Source of the DNA: Mercurialis annua
Taxonomy: Eukaryota; Streptophyta; Magnoliopsida; Malpighiales; Euphorbiaceae
Assembly: GCF_937616625.2 (NCBI RefSeq)
Contig: NC_065575.1
Coordinates: 30,813,001-30,877,000 of the forward strand
Length of the DNA: 64,000 bases
Direction of reading: 5' to 3'
Below, piece after piece: positions 1-10,893 of this stretch. The position numbers and the translations under genes are program-made. The notes under the pieces are model-generated. The model had not been told where the DNA came from, did no database searches, and saw only the letters and a list, made by a program, of their open reading frames with translations. The first letter of the stretch is position 1. Each line of letters starts with the position of its first letter.

Positions 1-235
1 CAGGTCTCCATCAGCAGAAGAATCGGGGGCATCAGGTCTCCACCAGCCAGAGAACCAGGGGCGTCAAGTCTCCACCAGCCAGAGAAACGGGAGCATCAGG
101 TCTCCACCAGTAGCAGAACTGGGGGCATCAGGTCGCCACCAGCCAGAGAACTGGGGGCGTCAGGTCTCTAAACTAGTCAGAGAACCGGGGGCATCAGGTC
201 CCCATCAACCAGAAACCAGAAGCATAAATGGGGTG
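1..235. repeat. Minisatellite block of Tat element A (about 33-36 bp units)
   Basis: Six to seven head-to-tail units of the form GGTCTCCACCAGCCAGAGAA followed by CNGGGGGCATCA run from the window edge to about 235. The same unit, reverse-complemented (GAGACCTGATGCCCC and GGTTCTCTGGCTGGTG), occurs at about 6720-6900 inside element B. Such arrays are usual in the long non-coding part of Tat/Ogre elements between pol and the 3' LTR. The left end lies outside the window. Confidence 0.75.
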
Positions 236-1132
236 CCCAGAAGAGGCTAATATAAACATAGAAAACAAAACAGGACTATGGAAATAAAGCGTCCAGAACG
301 CTGAATGTACAAAATATTGTGACAACCTACACAATCATCAATAAAAGAAAAACGTTCATAACGTAACAAACATACAATACAAGCCTATCAGAATCCAAAT
401 CCTGCTCTAAGGTCTCCGAGTCTCCGTAACGGCTCCCAGAGGGCGTGCCACCAGAACAGCGCACAGACTGCTCGCCACCAGAAGACAAAGCAAAGTCTCC
501 ACGACCACCCCGGATGTCAGATCCTCGCCTACCACGGGCTCCATGCCCACGATCACCAGCACGAAGTCCGCCTCCGCCGCAAGGGAACCCAGGAGGGATG
601 TCACTATCAGCCGGACCCAGCCCTGTCAGACGCACATGCTCCTCCAGATCATCAATGCGCAACTACGGAAGAAACCAGAGAGCAGTCAGAGCTATAGGAT
701 TGCATACATGCATACATATAGGATAGAAATATTGCATATTTGTTTTTACCCTCATCTATGCAGAAACAGTGCACAAGCGATCACGCCAGTAGTAAGCAGC
801 ATCGACCAACTGAGCCACGTCAGACACCGGCACCTGAAAACCAACAGAAGACGCTCAGTCTAACAGGGGGAAACAGACCCTCCGAACAAAACAACAGAAA
901 CAGGAAACACTCACATGGGTACCGTCAGCAGGCGCAAAAGAATGCGTCATGAAACACAAAGGAACAGAGTCCTGCACAGGCCCACGCACGCCGCCGTAAC
1001 GTGCAGATCTCTCCGACATCTGACTCAACGAACCAGAGACTATGTCACCAGCACCAGCTCGCCTAGCAGATGGGACCCGGCTGGGAGACCCCGCACCGTC
1101 TACCCTTAGCACGGACCGAATGAGACCCACGT

Positions 1133-2540
1133 CTAGCACTTCCCTGAGAGAATACCGAAGAGAGAACTTAAGAAGAAGGAGAAACTTAGAAAAAGAAAAA
1201 AAACCAGAAGAATAACACATGCCTGTGGCCTCACAGCCGCTTGCTGAACATCGGGTACTTCGTCCAACGGAAGCCTCCCCAGAAGACGATGTCTCGCGAA
1301 ATCATCCAGATAGATCAGCTGAGGAACAGATACCAGATCAGTAGCAGGGTAGCCCCACAGACCTAGTCGAAGTGCAGGCGATACCACGTCCTTACCACGC
1401 AACATCGAAGAAGGAGGTCCAACCGGGATCATACGAACACGTGGGCCACCCCACCAATGGAGAACACGCTCCCCTAGAAAGCAGGACCTACAACTTGGAC
1501 CATGCATCAGATAACGCAGGCCCGATCTCGCTACAACACCTTGTACCCACCGAGGCCAACGAACTTCAGGAGGAATGTTCCAAGAAGCATCCACCTGCAA
1601 TCGGTCAGCATTGCAAAAGATACCCAGAGTAGTTCAAAAATAGAGTTCGATACTCACATCAGTCCATGCCAGCTCGTCCAGCCGGCCTCTGCACTCAGCT
1701 CCCTAACTCTGCGTCAAAGTACGAGAAAAGTCCCAGAATCTCAGCATAGGGTACCCTAACCCTGGAAGAACACCAAAGCCAGTCAGAAGGCCCATCTGGA
1801 TGGCCCATATCTGAAAAACAAAATAAAACCAGCTGAGATAACGAAATCAAAAGCACGATGCAGTTAAGAGCAATAAAACAACTCACCTGTACAGCTGGCC
1901 ATATCCCAGAAAGACGAGATCCTCCACGGACCACTCGGACCATATTGGTGTAAAGATAGGCCAAGGCTGCACAGGCCCAGTCATACGAACTAACCACGTC
2001 TAAGTCCTCCAAGGCTGGAAACACACAGAGTGGCAGAGTCGCACCTGAACTATAGAACAGAGTAGACCCCAACAGATAACAAAGAAAAGCCCTGGAAATC
2101 AGATCAACCTCGTCGCTAGTCCGGGGAAAGCTCTCCTTGTAACGATCATACAACTCCGGATGCCGAATGCTGCGACCCTTCATCTCCGGAACAAAACCCA
2201 GCATCTCGAAGATGTACGCATCCCTCTGAGGATAAAATCCCAAACCGCTGTCAAAAGGCACAGGCGCACCTCCAAAAGAAATCCCAGTAATCAGCGAAAA
2301 GTCCAGAGGAGTTACTGTCAGCTCCCCAACCGGTAAATGAAAAGTGTGGGTAGTATCCATCCACCGCTCCATCAGTGCACGCAGAGAAACGTTGTCACAG
2401 ATCCTCGTTGCAGTAAACAGACCACTAGCAAGACGGCCAAAACCCGTAGCATCTACCCGGGAACGAATAGCAGCAGGCAAAGTATCATACCATATTCGCG
2501 CATCAACAAAGTTCCCTGACGTACGGAATATGTCTTGCTC
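1133..2540 (-). pseudogene. Antisense plant-mobile-domain (PMD) gene remnant in element A
   Basis: On the strand opposite to the element an open exon runs 2540 to 1887. It starts after an AG acceptor and ends at a consensus GTGAGT donor. It encodes a PMD (aminotransferase-like) core: residues such as SLRALMERWMDTTHTFHLP, a TVTPLDFSLITG block and SSYDWACAALAYLYTNMVR. The next exon begins at 1810 (IWAIQMGLLTGFG) and reaches a stop soon after. A further open stretch at 1600-1133 carries a PMD C-terminal type block (SGLRYLMHGPS, then IPVGPPSSMLRG). PMDs are found in MAIN/MAIL host proteins and as extra antisense genes in some Tat retrotransposons. The function inside the transposon is not known to me. 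A complete start was not located and exon joins after 1700 are uncertain, so I call it a remnant. Confidence 0.65.
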
Positions 2541-3129
2541 CTGAAAGCACAAAAAGATCAAAACAGAGTCAGAATCATCAAAAATCGAACCGGAAAAGAC
2601 GAAAAAACGCATCAGGAGTCGCGTGCCACAGAGGCACTGGCGCCATCGTCACGGCGGCAGTGTCACTGGTGGCGTCGCCAGCTTATCCTGGCGGCACCGC
2701 CAGTATATAGTGGCGGCGGCGCCACTATGACCAGGCGCCCCCGCCACTTCCCCCCCCTGTCCGGGATAAATTTTTGGGGACTGGGCCCACTTTCGACGAA
2801 GTTTTGACAATATTACGGAAATATTTCAAACATACAGACAACAAAAGGTCTATCTACAAGCCAAAAACGATGAAAAACGCACCTCACGATGAGCCTTGGA
2901 ACACAAGTGTCCCTCCAGACGCAACAAGAGCGGTACCTCTTCATCCGCCTCCAGCAGAGCAGAATGCCGGTCAGCCTGGCAGTCAAGATCGATGCACGGT
3001 TCCCTAAAAGTCCATGGTGGTGCCATAGCTCAAATGCTCAGATTCAGAGAACAGGGAAAGAAGAAAAAGAATGTGAAATGAGAAATGAGGGGATGGCTCT
3101 CCTAAAAGGCACAAGCCACTAAAAGACGA

Positions 3130-3330
3130 AAAATCACATCCTTTGAGGATATGCCAGAAAGATACATGTAAGGATACAAGGCCAGAAGATGGAACAGCCA
3201 GAAAAATACAGGCACCCCAGAGGAGGAATATCTAGAAAAATACAGACACCCCAGAGGATGAACAGACGGAACAGATACGGATACCCCAGAGGATGAACAG
3301 ACAAAACAGATACAGACACCCTAGAGCCTT
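3130..3330. repeat. Degenerate tandem repeats in element A
   Basis: Imperfect units of about 35-38 bp built around GACACCCCAGAGGATGAACAGA repeat five times, passing directly into the 20-bp array that follows. They have no coding meaning; short open frames across them are products of the repeat periodicity. Confidence 0.6.
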
Positions 3331-3645
3331 CAGACAAAGTCCCAGAGCCTTCAGACAAGACCCCGAGCCTTCAGACAAATCCCAAAGCCTGCAGATAAGA
3401 CCCCTAGCCTTTAGACAAGTCCCCGAGCCTTCAAACAAGTCCCAGAGCCTTCAAAAAAAGACCCAGAGCCTTCAGACAAGTCCCAGAGCCTTCAGACAAG
3501 ACCCCGAGCCTTCAAGCAAGTCCCAAAGCCTTCATAAAAAAGACCCAGAGCCTTCAGACAAGACCCCGAGCCTTCGGACAAGTCCCAGAGCCTTCAAACA
3601 AGACCCCGAGCCTTCAAACAAGTCCTAGAGACTTCAAAAAAAGCC
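3318..3645. repeat. 20-bp minisatellite (AGAGCCTTCAGACAAGTCCC type)
   Basis: About 16 copies of a 20-bp unit with alternating variants (GACAAGACCCCGAGCCTTCA and similar). The reverse complement of the same unit forms the array at 5413-5820 in element B, which supports the view that A and B are two inverted copies of one family. Confidence 0.85.
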
Positions 3646-3689
3646 AGAAACTTTAGAACAAGCCCGAAGAGTTACCCAGAAGACGGGAT

Positions 3690-3870
3690 CCAAAAGAGCC
3701 AGACTCCCTAGATGGCATAAAGACGCTAAAATACGGTAGAGAAACACCAAAACATGGAATAAAGACACCATAAATGGCAGAAAGACGCCAAAGCCTGATG
3801 GAAAATGTCAGCATACGGTAGAAAGACACCGAAGCCTGGTAGAAAGACACCAGCATCCGTTAAGCGTGGA
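3690..3870. repeat. About 40-bp repeats (GGTAGAAAGACACC type)
   Basis: Repeats of GGTAGAGAAACACCAAA and GGTAGAAAGACACCGAAGCC, spaced by about 20-40 bp, lie next to the 20-bp array. The inverted counterpart at 5100-5350 in element B is more regular and has a 42-bp period. Confidence 0.65.
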
Positions 3871-4276
3871 ATAATTAACAGAATCTAGACACCTATGCAA
3901 TATAGGTGGCCTTTGGGACGGCCAAGGGATCCTGTCTGTCTATAAGAAAGCCTCGGACAGGACAATTACCAGGGTTCAAGCCATCGAACAACTCTCTTGA
4001 CGGCCGAGAGTTTATAGCTCCATTCCACGGAGCACACACTCAGGCAGTCCGGGCTCAACGGCAGCTGAGAAAACCACTCCCAGCCAGATGCGGAGTAGGC
4101 CAGAACCAGAGGTGCATGAGGCCAGAGTCATGCACCACAGCGGGTAATGCTCAGGCTAGGGCATTACCATACCACCAGGCGAGCGAGGGCCTCCGATGGT
4201 GGACAGTATCCTTGTCGCTCGTCTAACAGCAAGTTTCTTCTCTAACAAAAATTGACCTACTTCGTCAATTCTAGTT

Positions 4277-4291
4277 AAAGAGGGGGCAAAC
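4277..4291 (+). promoter_or_regulatory. Polypurine tract of element A
   Basis: The purine run AAAGAGGGGGCAAAC lies immediately before the TG of the LTR at 4292. This is the expected position and composition for the primer of plus-strand DNA synthesis, and it fixes the element's orientation as plus and the LTR as its 3' copy. Confidence 0.75.
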
Positions 4292-4858
4292 TGTAGACAC
4301 CTATTTTTCGGACAGGTAAAAAGTGATAAGGAACTGAAGCGTCTGATGATGATTTCCAGAGAAATCTGTCCGGGTGACAAGCTTTTGATTTGCTTGCTGG
4401 AATCTAATGCGTAATCTGTGCACAGCTGTAAACTTGGAGGAATAAAACGTAATTTGGCGTGAATAGCCCATAAAAATCCAAAGAGATTGTAATCTAAGTC
4501 TAGAAATTGGACTAAATGCCATATCTTAGAAGTTTATGGACCAATTTGCAAGTTTAACAGACTGGAATTGACCCCGACCAAATCCATAGGACCTTAGTAG
4601 CCTTTTTTGATATGTTTAGGCACCAAAATAGACTTTTAGAACCATTTTACTTAGCCACCAAGTGGAAATACGAATTAAATAAATAAAATCCTAATTAAAT
4701 AATTAAAACCTAATCCTAAATACATCTAGACTTATCACTTAACACTTCTTTAACCCTTAACCAAACTCTAGCTAGGACGAACCTGTAAATACACATAAGC
4801 TAACCCTAGACCTAATTAACCAATATAAATACAGCTGGCATAAGGCCTAAGGCTGGCT
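4292..4858 (+). mobile_element. Truncated 3' LTR of element A
   Basis: It starts TGTAGACACC and matches, inverted, the sequence at about 14045-14597 base for base over long stretches (for example the block around AATAGCCCATAAAAATCC and the CTAAATACATCTAGACTTAT block). The related copy at 57054-59229 shows that a full LTR is about 2.3 kb, so only the first quarter is present. It breaks off after AAGGCTGGCTTA, where inverted internal sequence of element B begins. Confidence 0.8.
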
Positions 4859-5099
4859 TACTCCGCATCTGGCTGGGAGTGGTTTTCTCAGCTGCCGTTG
4901 AGCCGGGGCTGCCTGAGTGCATGCTCCGTGGAATGGAGCTATAAAATCTCGGTCGTCCCGAGAGTGGTTCGATGGCTTGAACCCTGGTAATTGTCATGTC
5001 CGAGGCTTTCTTATACACAGACATGATCCCTTGGCCGTCCCAAAGGCCACCTATATTGCATAGGTGTCTGGATTCCGTTAGTTATTCCACGCTTAACGG

Positions 5100-5350
5100 A
5101 TGCTGGTGTCTTTCTACCAGGCTTCGGTGTTTTTCTACCGTATGCTGACATTTTTTATGAGTCTTTGGCGTCTTTCTGCCACTTATGGCGTCTCTCTACC
5201 GTTCCTTAGCGTCTTTAAGCCGTATTTTGGTGTCTCTCTACCATTCTTTGGCGTCTTTATGCCATATCTTGGTGTCTCTCTACCATTCTTTGGCGTCTTT
5301 ATGTCGTATCTAGGTGTCTCTCTACCATTCTTCGGCGTCTTTATGCCATT
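5100..5350. repeat. 42-bp minisatellite in element B
   Basis: A 42-bp unit, TTGGTGTCTCTCTACCATTC plus TTTGGCGTCTTTATGCCATATC, is repeated three times almost perfectly, with degenerate copies on the left. It gives an accidental open frame with a 14-residue period (GVSLPFFGVFMPYL), which I do not regard as a protein. Confidence 0.8.
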
Positions 5351-5412
5351 TGAGGAGTCTGACTCTTTTGGATCCCGTCTTCCGAGCATTTTCCCTGATT
5401 CTTCGGGTTTAT

Positions 5413-5820
5413 TCTAAACGCTTTGGGACTTGCTTGAAGGCTCTGGGTCTTTTCTGAAGACTCTAGGACTAATCTGAAGGCTCTGGGTCTTGTCTGAAGG
5501 CTCTGGGTCTTGTCTGAAGGCTCTGGGGCTTGTTCTGATCCACTATGGCTCGTTCTGATCCACTATGGCTTGTTCTGATTCTCTAGGACTTGTTTAGAAG
5601 GCTCTATGTCTTTTTCTGAAGGCTCTGGATCTTTGTCTGAAGGCTCTGGGACTTGTCTGAAGGTCTTTTTTTTGTCTGAAGGCTCCGGAACTTGTCTGAA
5701 GGCTCTGGGACTTGTCTGAAGGCTCCGGGTTTTTTTTAAGGCTTTGGAGCTCGTTTGAAGGCTCTGGGACTTGTTTGAAGGCTCCGGGGTTTTTTTTTTT
5801 AAGGCTCTAGAGTTTGTTTT
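5413..5820. repeat. 20-bp minisatellite in element B
   Basis: This is the reverse complement of the 3318-3645 array: GAAGGCTCTGGGTCTTGTCT units, about 17 copies, increasingly degenerate to the right with T-tract expansions (for example near 5665, 5728 and 5790). Confidence 0.8.
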
Positions 5821-6195
5821 GAATTTTCTGTGGAGCATTTTGGTTCTGGGTTTATTAGAAGAAAAATGGCCCTTAGTAGCCTGTCCATGGAAGGCTTGCG
5901 CTTATAAACGCCTCAGGGGAAAGTGGATACATCCTTATTCACTTTAATCTGTCCTTTCTCAGATTTGGGTGATTCGGTTTAGCACTCTTTCAGGATTTCG
6001 GCCTTTTATCTGAGATAGGTTTTCTGCTGTTGAGATTCTGGGATATTTTTTTATTCTGACTCTGAGTCTGGGAGTTTCTTGTAAGGAGTAGTTGAGTGAG
6101 TTGGCCTGTATTGGGGTACATAACATACAACAAACTGGTTAGTGTTTAAACTATATTTGACTTGTATACTTACTTGGAGTATTTTGCGGATCCCT

Positions 6196-6470
6196 TCGTG
6201 CGGAACATCCCTCCGGGGGAGACTTGGCTTCGCTAGCTGCAGGGCACTACTAAGAGATTTGGCATGCGATATCTGATGCATGGCCCTAATTGTTGGTCCT
6301 TTTTTCTGGGTAAGCGCGTCTTTCGCTGGTGGATCCGGCCTAGTTCTTTTATGATTCCCGTGGGACCGCCATTGTCTGTCCTGCGCAGGAGGGACGTCGT
6401 GCCCCCTGCTCTTTGTCCGGACAACAGAGGTTATACGGTGACTAGGTTTGTATCTGCTCCCTAACGAAGC
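6196..6470 (+). pseudogene. PMD C-terminal remnant in element B
   Basis: The plus strand, which is antisense to element B, encodes a block beginning MRYLMHGPNCWSFFLGKRV followed by FMIPVGPPLSVLRRRDVV. It is clearly homologous to the block at 1600-1133 in element A. The PMD core exon of A (1887-2540) has no counterpart here, so B has lost the central domain. The stop after residue 66 and the absent exons mean it cannot make a PMD protein. Confidence 0.6.
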
Positions 6471-6719
6471 TACTTGGACGACCCGGTGTTACCCCGTCTT
6501 CTATATGAGCTGCCTCCAGTTGGCGTGCAAGGCTTTCAGGTTCCGGACGACGCTGATATGCTCTTTAGGAGCTAGGATGGCGACCCTGAGTCGTTGTCAC
6601 AAGGGTGGAACTCCAACGAGTTGATTGTACATTCTTGTATCGTAGATGTCGTATTGCTTTGACAGTGTATTTTGAGTACATGTTTGCGTTCTTGTCTTGT
6701 GGGAAACTTCTATTTCTTG

Positions 6720-6905
6720 AGTTTTAGCTAGTAGAGACCTGATGCCCCTGGTTCTCTGGCTGGTGAAGACCTGATGTCCCCGGTTCTGCTGTTAGAGACC
6801 TGATGTCCCTTGTTCTTCTGCTATTGGATTCTTGATGCCCCCTGTTTTCTGGTTTGCGGAGACCCGCTACCCCCTTGTCTTTTGGCCGGTGGAGACATGA
6901 TGCCC
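6720..6905. repeat. GAGACCTGATGCCCC minisatellite in element B
   Basis: Five units of about 32-36 bp containing GAGACCTGATGCCCC and GGTTCTCTGGCTGGTG. It is the same unit as 1-235, but it sits on the other side of a conserved block (about 400-660 in A, 7270-7450 in B), so the arrays are not in the same order in the two elements. Confidence 0.7.
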
Positions 6906-7724
6906 CCCCTATTTTCTTCTTTTGAAGCTGATGTCTGATGCTTGTTCTGGTGTTGGAGTAGGGTTGGTGCCTTGTCCGTATTCTTAGGTGAGATGGATAT
7001 TCGGAGCCTGGTGTTTCTGGGGAGTATTTCCATGCATAGTGGCCCGTTCTCTGGCTTGTAGGTTGTCTGCTCTGGGTGTTTTCGGGTGCGTAGGCTTTGC
7101 GCCTGCTTTCTATGGTGGTGGCTTTTGAAGATAGAGGGTTGGGGCCTGCTGGTTCTGGAATAGGATGGAGGTTGTGACCCGTTGTTCCTGGAGAGGTCAG
7201 TTATATACCGTATCTGTATAGATGAGGGTAAAAATGCCAAAATTCAATATGATCTATTCTATATGTATGCATGTATGCAATATTTTGCTCTGACTGCTCT
7301 CTGGTTTCTTGCAGTACTATATGGACGATCTGGGCCGTAAGTTGCAGCGGGCGGAGCTGGATCCTGCTGACAGTGGAGCTGATATTCCCCTTAGGTTTCC
7401 TGGCTGTAGCTGATGTGACGATCGTGGTCTTCGAGCCCGTGGTGGTCGTAGAGACCCTGCTTCTTCTTCTAACGGTTTTCAGGCTAGGTGCGACGACAAA
7501 GCTGACAATGGGTTCTCCGGTGGCGATGATGGAGATTTTGAGACCCTGGTGTAGGACTGGGATTCTGACAAGTAGAATTTTGTCCTTTGTAGAGCCTTCT
7601 TGTATGTCAGTGCATCGTTTCCTACGCGCGGATACTTTGCTTGTTCAACTTCATTGTCACTTCGTGTTCTGGATGTCTTGTTTAAATTTCTGGCTTTCAA
7701 AAAGTGATATAATTCTTCGCCTTT

Positions 7725-8260
7725 TGTTGTGTTTAGGAGCCCGTAGTCCCGTGATGACCAAATTGTGGGAAGCCTCGGTCCCGATATGTTGCCGTAATTG
7801 GGAGCCCGTAGTCCCTGAGTGTTTGAGTCGTGGGAAGCCTTGATCCCAAGATATTTCCATGATTGGGAACCCGTAGTCCCGTGACGATTCTGAGAAGCCT
7901 TACTCCCATGATGTTTTGGGAACCCGTAGTCCCGGAGTATATGAACAGTGGGAACCCGTAGTCCCGTGATGTTTGGATGGTGGGAGGCCGTAGTCCCACA
8001 CTGTTTGATTTAGGAAATCTTATGCCCCTTGCTATTGTCTTGCTGGTGGGAAGTCATAGTCCCATGATCCTTTGGTTTATGGGAAGTCGTAGTCCCGGAG
8101 TTCTTGAATTATGGGAACCCGTTGTCCCTGAGTACTTGAATATTGGGAATCCGTAGTCTAGAGATTTTTAAACTAATGGAAAGCTATAGTACTGTGATGT
8201 TGCCGTAATTGGGAGCTCGTACTCCTATAAGTATTTGATTCGTGGGAGGCCTTATTCCCA
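7725..8260. repeat. CCGTAGTCCCGTGATG repeat array in element B
   Basis: About 14 loosely spaced units (32-45 bp) with the core GGGAACCCGTAGTCCCGTGATG, some with GGGAAGCC instead. Short open frames in this stretch are repeat artefacts. Confidence 0.7.
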
Positions 8261-8279
8261 TGACCGATGCCCCTTGCTG

Positions 8280-8960
8280 TGTAGTAGCAGAAGTTTGTTA
8301 ACTTTCATAGAGAGGGGTTTGATGCCCCCTGTTATCTGGATTTCTGTATCATGATAGTAGAGGCATCGCGCATGTATTTAAATACTCTCGTCTTGATTCT
8401 AGGGAAGAGGCCCAACGCCTGTCTCAGGTACTTTTGGAGGTAGGAGGTCGGCAACCCGTTTTGTCTCTAGGAGGAAGGCCTGACGCCTTTTATGCATGCT
8501 TATGGGGTAAGGGGGCTGGAAGCCTGTCTTGATTTCTCCTAGGGTAGGAGGCCCGACGTCTTTCTCGAGGTCTTTGATGCCCCATACTATCCGGATGTTT
8601 TCTATAGGACGGTAGAGGCATAATGCTTTTAGATGAGAAGAAGGCCTGAAACCTGTGATGAGGGTTTCGATGCCCCTAGCTATCCGGATTTCCACCTCGG
8701 GATAGTAATGGCATGGCTATTCTGACTCTACAAGAGGCCTATTAAAACGACTCCGACGTTTGCTGTCATCCAGATTTCTTTCTCCGGGCAGTAGAGACAT
8801 GTTGCATGTGGTTTTCGAGGCGTATCTTGCTTGTGGAGTTTCTAGGCCTATGCTGATTTTGTAGGAGGTCAGAGGCTTGTGCTTGATTTTGTAAGAGGCC
8901 GAAAGCCTTTTGTGGGGATTCTGATGGCCCCTTGCTATCCAAATTTCCGTCTCTAGATTG
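8280..8960. repeat. Higher-order degenerate repeats in element B
   Basis: Segments of about 120-170 bp repeat the elements GATGCCCC, GCTATCCGGATTTC and GATAGTAG (GTAGAGGCAT), with intervening AGGAGGCC and GCCTGACGCC motifs. Four to five degenerate copies are visible at about 8290, 8570, 8670, 8760 and 8920. Confidence 0.55.
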
Positions 8961-9039
8961 TGGCAGTATGGTGCCTGTCCTGCTGTACTTGTAGAGTGGT
9001 GGGGACCTTAAGACTCCAAAATTCGGGTAAAAAGGAGTT

Positions 9040-9280
9040 CTTCCGCCCTCTGTTGTTATCTGTCTGATGAAGTCTTTTGCCCCCTGTTGTCTGGCTGTGG
9101 AAGTCTTTTGCCCCCGGTTGTCCAGTTGAGGAAATCTTCTGCACCCTGCTGTCTGGCTGTGGAAGTCTTCTGCCCCCTTGCTGTCTGGCTATGGAAGTCT
9201 TTTGCCCCTTGCTGTCTGGCTGAGGAAGTTCTCTACCCCCTTGCTATCTGGCTGAGGAAGTCTTCTGCCTCTAATTATGG
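9040..9280. repeat. GGAAGTCTTCTGCCCCC minisatellite in element B
   Basis: Seven head-to-tail units of about 33 bp with the form GGAAGTCTTCTGCCCCCTTG then CTGTCTGGCTGT. It is followed (9290-9480 and about 9765-9870) by two or three longer degenerate copies sharing CAAATTTGCAAA and TCATTTTTCCCG type motifs. Confidence 0.75.
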
Positions 9281-10893
9281 AGATTTATGAGCCTTTTCGG
9301 GGTGTCCAAATTTGCAAAAACAGGCCCTATTTTTTATTTTTCTGTTCTTGTCCATTCTGGACTTGGTATTCTAGGCCTTGACGGGAGTTCAAATTTGCAA
9401 AGATTGGCTCCATTTTTCATTTTTCCCGAGCTTATCTATTGTGGACTCTGTATTTCCCCCTCATTGAAGCATTTAGTTTTCTGGTGGGGAACTGGATGAT
9501 TCAATGAAGAGTCTTCCTCTCGCTTTGCTCAATCTGGCTCATGCAGTCTGGCTTTGGACAGATCAATGATTTTTGATGTTCCGCTCGGCTGTTCAAGATA
9601 GCTGAGGCCTTTTCTGCTTTTGAACTCTGTGATGCTCAATCTGGTTGTTCTGGATGATTGAAAACCATATTGTCATGTTTTGATTGTCGGGAACTCGTCA
9701 TCTCGTGAGATCACATGGTGGTATTGATGCCTCCAGATTCTACACTGTAAATCTCTGAGCTTTGCATTTTGCGAAGATTGGTTATGCTTTTCGTTAACTT
9801 TCCATTCCAGACACTAATTTGTCCCCTCATTGGAGCATTTCGTTTTTTTCTGATGGGAGATTGGATGTTCTAGCAAAGAGTCCGGCTACTCTATTCATCT
9901 GTTTTGAACATGAGGCTTAGCCCTGTAGGATTCGTTTGGTTTCCGTTTTGACAGAATATGCGCATTTCAACGATTACATGGCGCTACTGGGAAGTGTATT
10001 TGATTATTATTATCATTATTTTCCATCGTCTCAAAGATTGTGCTTTAGAATTTACGGTCGTCTGTCTGTCCTTTCTAGGTACATGCGCTGGTCAATAATC
10101 ATGGCATGCATGCTTGATAAGAGATCTATATTTCTAACTCATTGAACAGCCGGTACAATTGTGATACTTTCTGTTTCAAGGGGTCGTACCCCTGTCGTCA
10201 ATTAGTCCTTTTTAGATTTTTGTAATTGACTATTTTTTATGAGCGTCTTACACGGCTGACAGGCGTCTAGAGGAGGTCTTGTAGCGCACTCCTTCTTCCA
10301 CTCTTTAGATTGTCCCACCCTCGTGGATAGGTGGGCTGCTGCTTGGTGGTGGACTTCTTTGTTGATGAGTATTCCTGTCCGGGCTAGACGTCCGTTCTAA
10401 CGTGTGCCTCTACTGATGGACGCCTTTGAGTCGCGTAAGACTTCCGGTTTGTGGCCAAATCTTTTTATGCCAAGAGACCTGTGAGAGATCTCTTGTGGGT
10501 ACTACCCTGCAAGCCGCTATCCCTTTAAGATAGCTATCCGGTTTTTCTCATGATTCAAGAGTAAAGTCTCTTGCGACAGAATTATCTCTAAACGTTATTC
10601 ACTTCTTTGTACCGGTTATTGAATGAGCTAACGACATAGCTCAATCTAATTAATGCATGCATATATGGCTATTGAAAATAACATGTCCATCAGGCAAGAC
10701 ATCACATAAATGAGCAAAATATATTTCATCATTGACTCTGGATTTTTAATGAAAAATAAATAAAGCAGATTGTTCATAATTGTTCAAGTACTGGAAAATT
10801 GAAATAAAAAACTTGAAAACGGTAACGATAGTCAAGGAGAACAGATCTCCAAGAATGCCCCAAGCACGGGCGGTGTCATTGCTTCTTATCTCT

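Larger units (their letters stand above)
1..4860 (+). mobile_element. Tat-lineage LTR retrotransposon A, 3' part (plus strand)
   Basis: This is the 3' end of a plus-strand Ty3/gypsy element. It has minisatellite blocks (1-235, 3130-3870), an antisense PMD gene remnant (1133-2540), a polypurine tract (4277-4291) and the start of a 3' LTR beginning TGTAGACACC at 4292. The LTR is recognised because the same sequence, inverted, ends at 14597 and recurs at 56902-59229. No gag or pol is visible; that part lies left of the window or is absent. The LTR stops at about 4858, where it joins element B in opposite orientation, so no target-site duplication can be scored. Assignment to Tat rests on the antisense PMD, the tandem arrays and the gag and primer-site motifs of related copies B and C. 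Confidence 0.75.

Noticed and set aside
3293..3628. 111-codon open frame rich in PSDKSQS-type repeats
   Set aside because: It follows the 20-bp array (three units are 60 bp, which keeps the frame open) and has no start context or conservation sign.
3318..3645. Regular 20-bp units resembling a CRISPR array
   Set aside because: The units abut without unique spacers and lie in a plant retrotransposon; this is a minisatellite.
5100..5417. 105-codon hydrophobic open frame with 14-residue repeats that looks like a membrane protein
   Set aside because: A direct result of a 42-bp minisatellite; the inverted copy in element A does not keep the frame.
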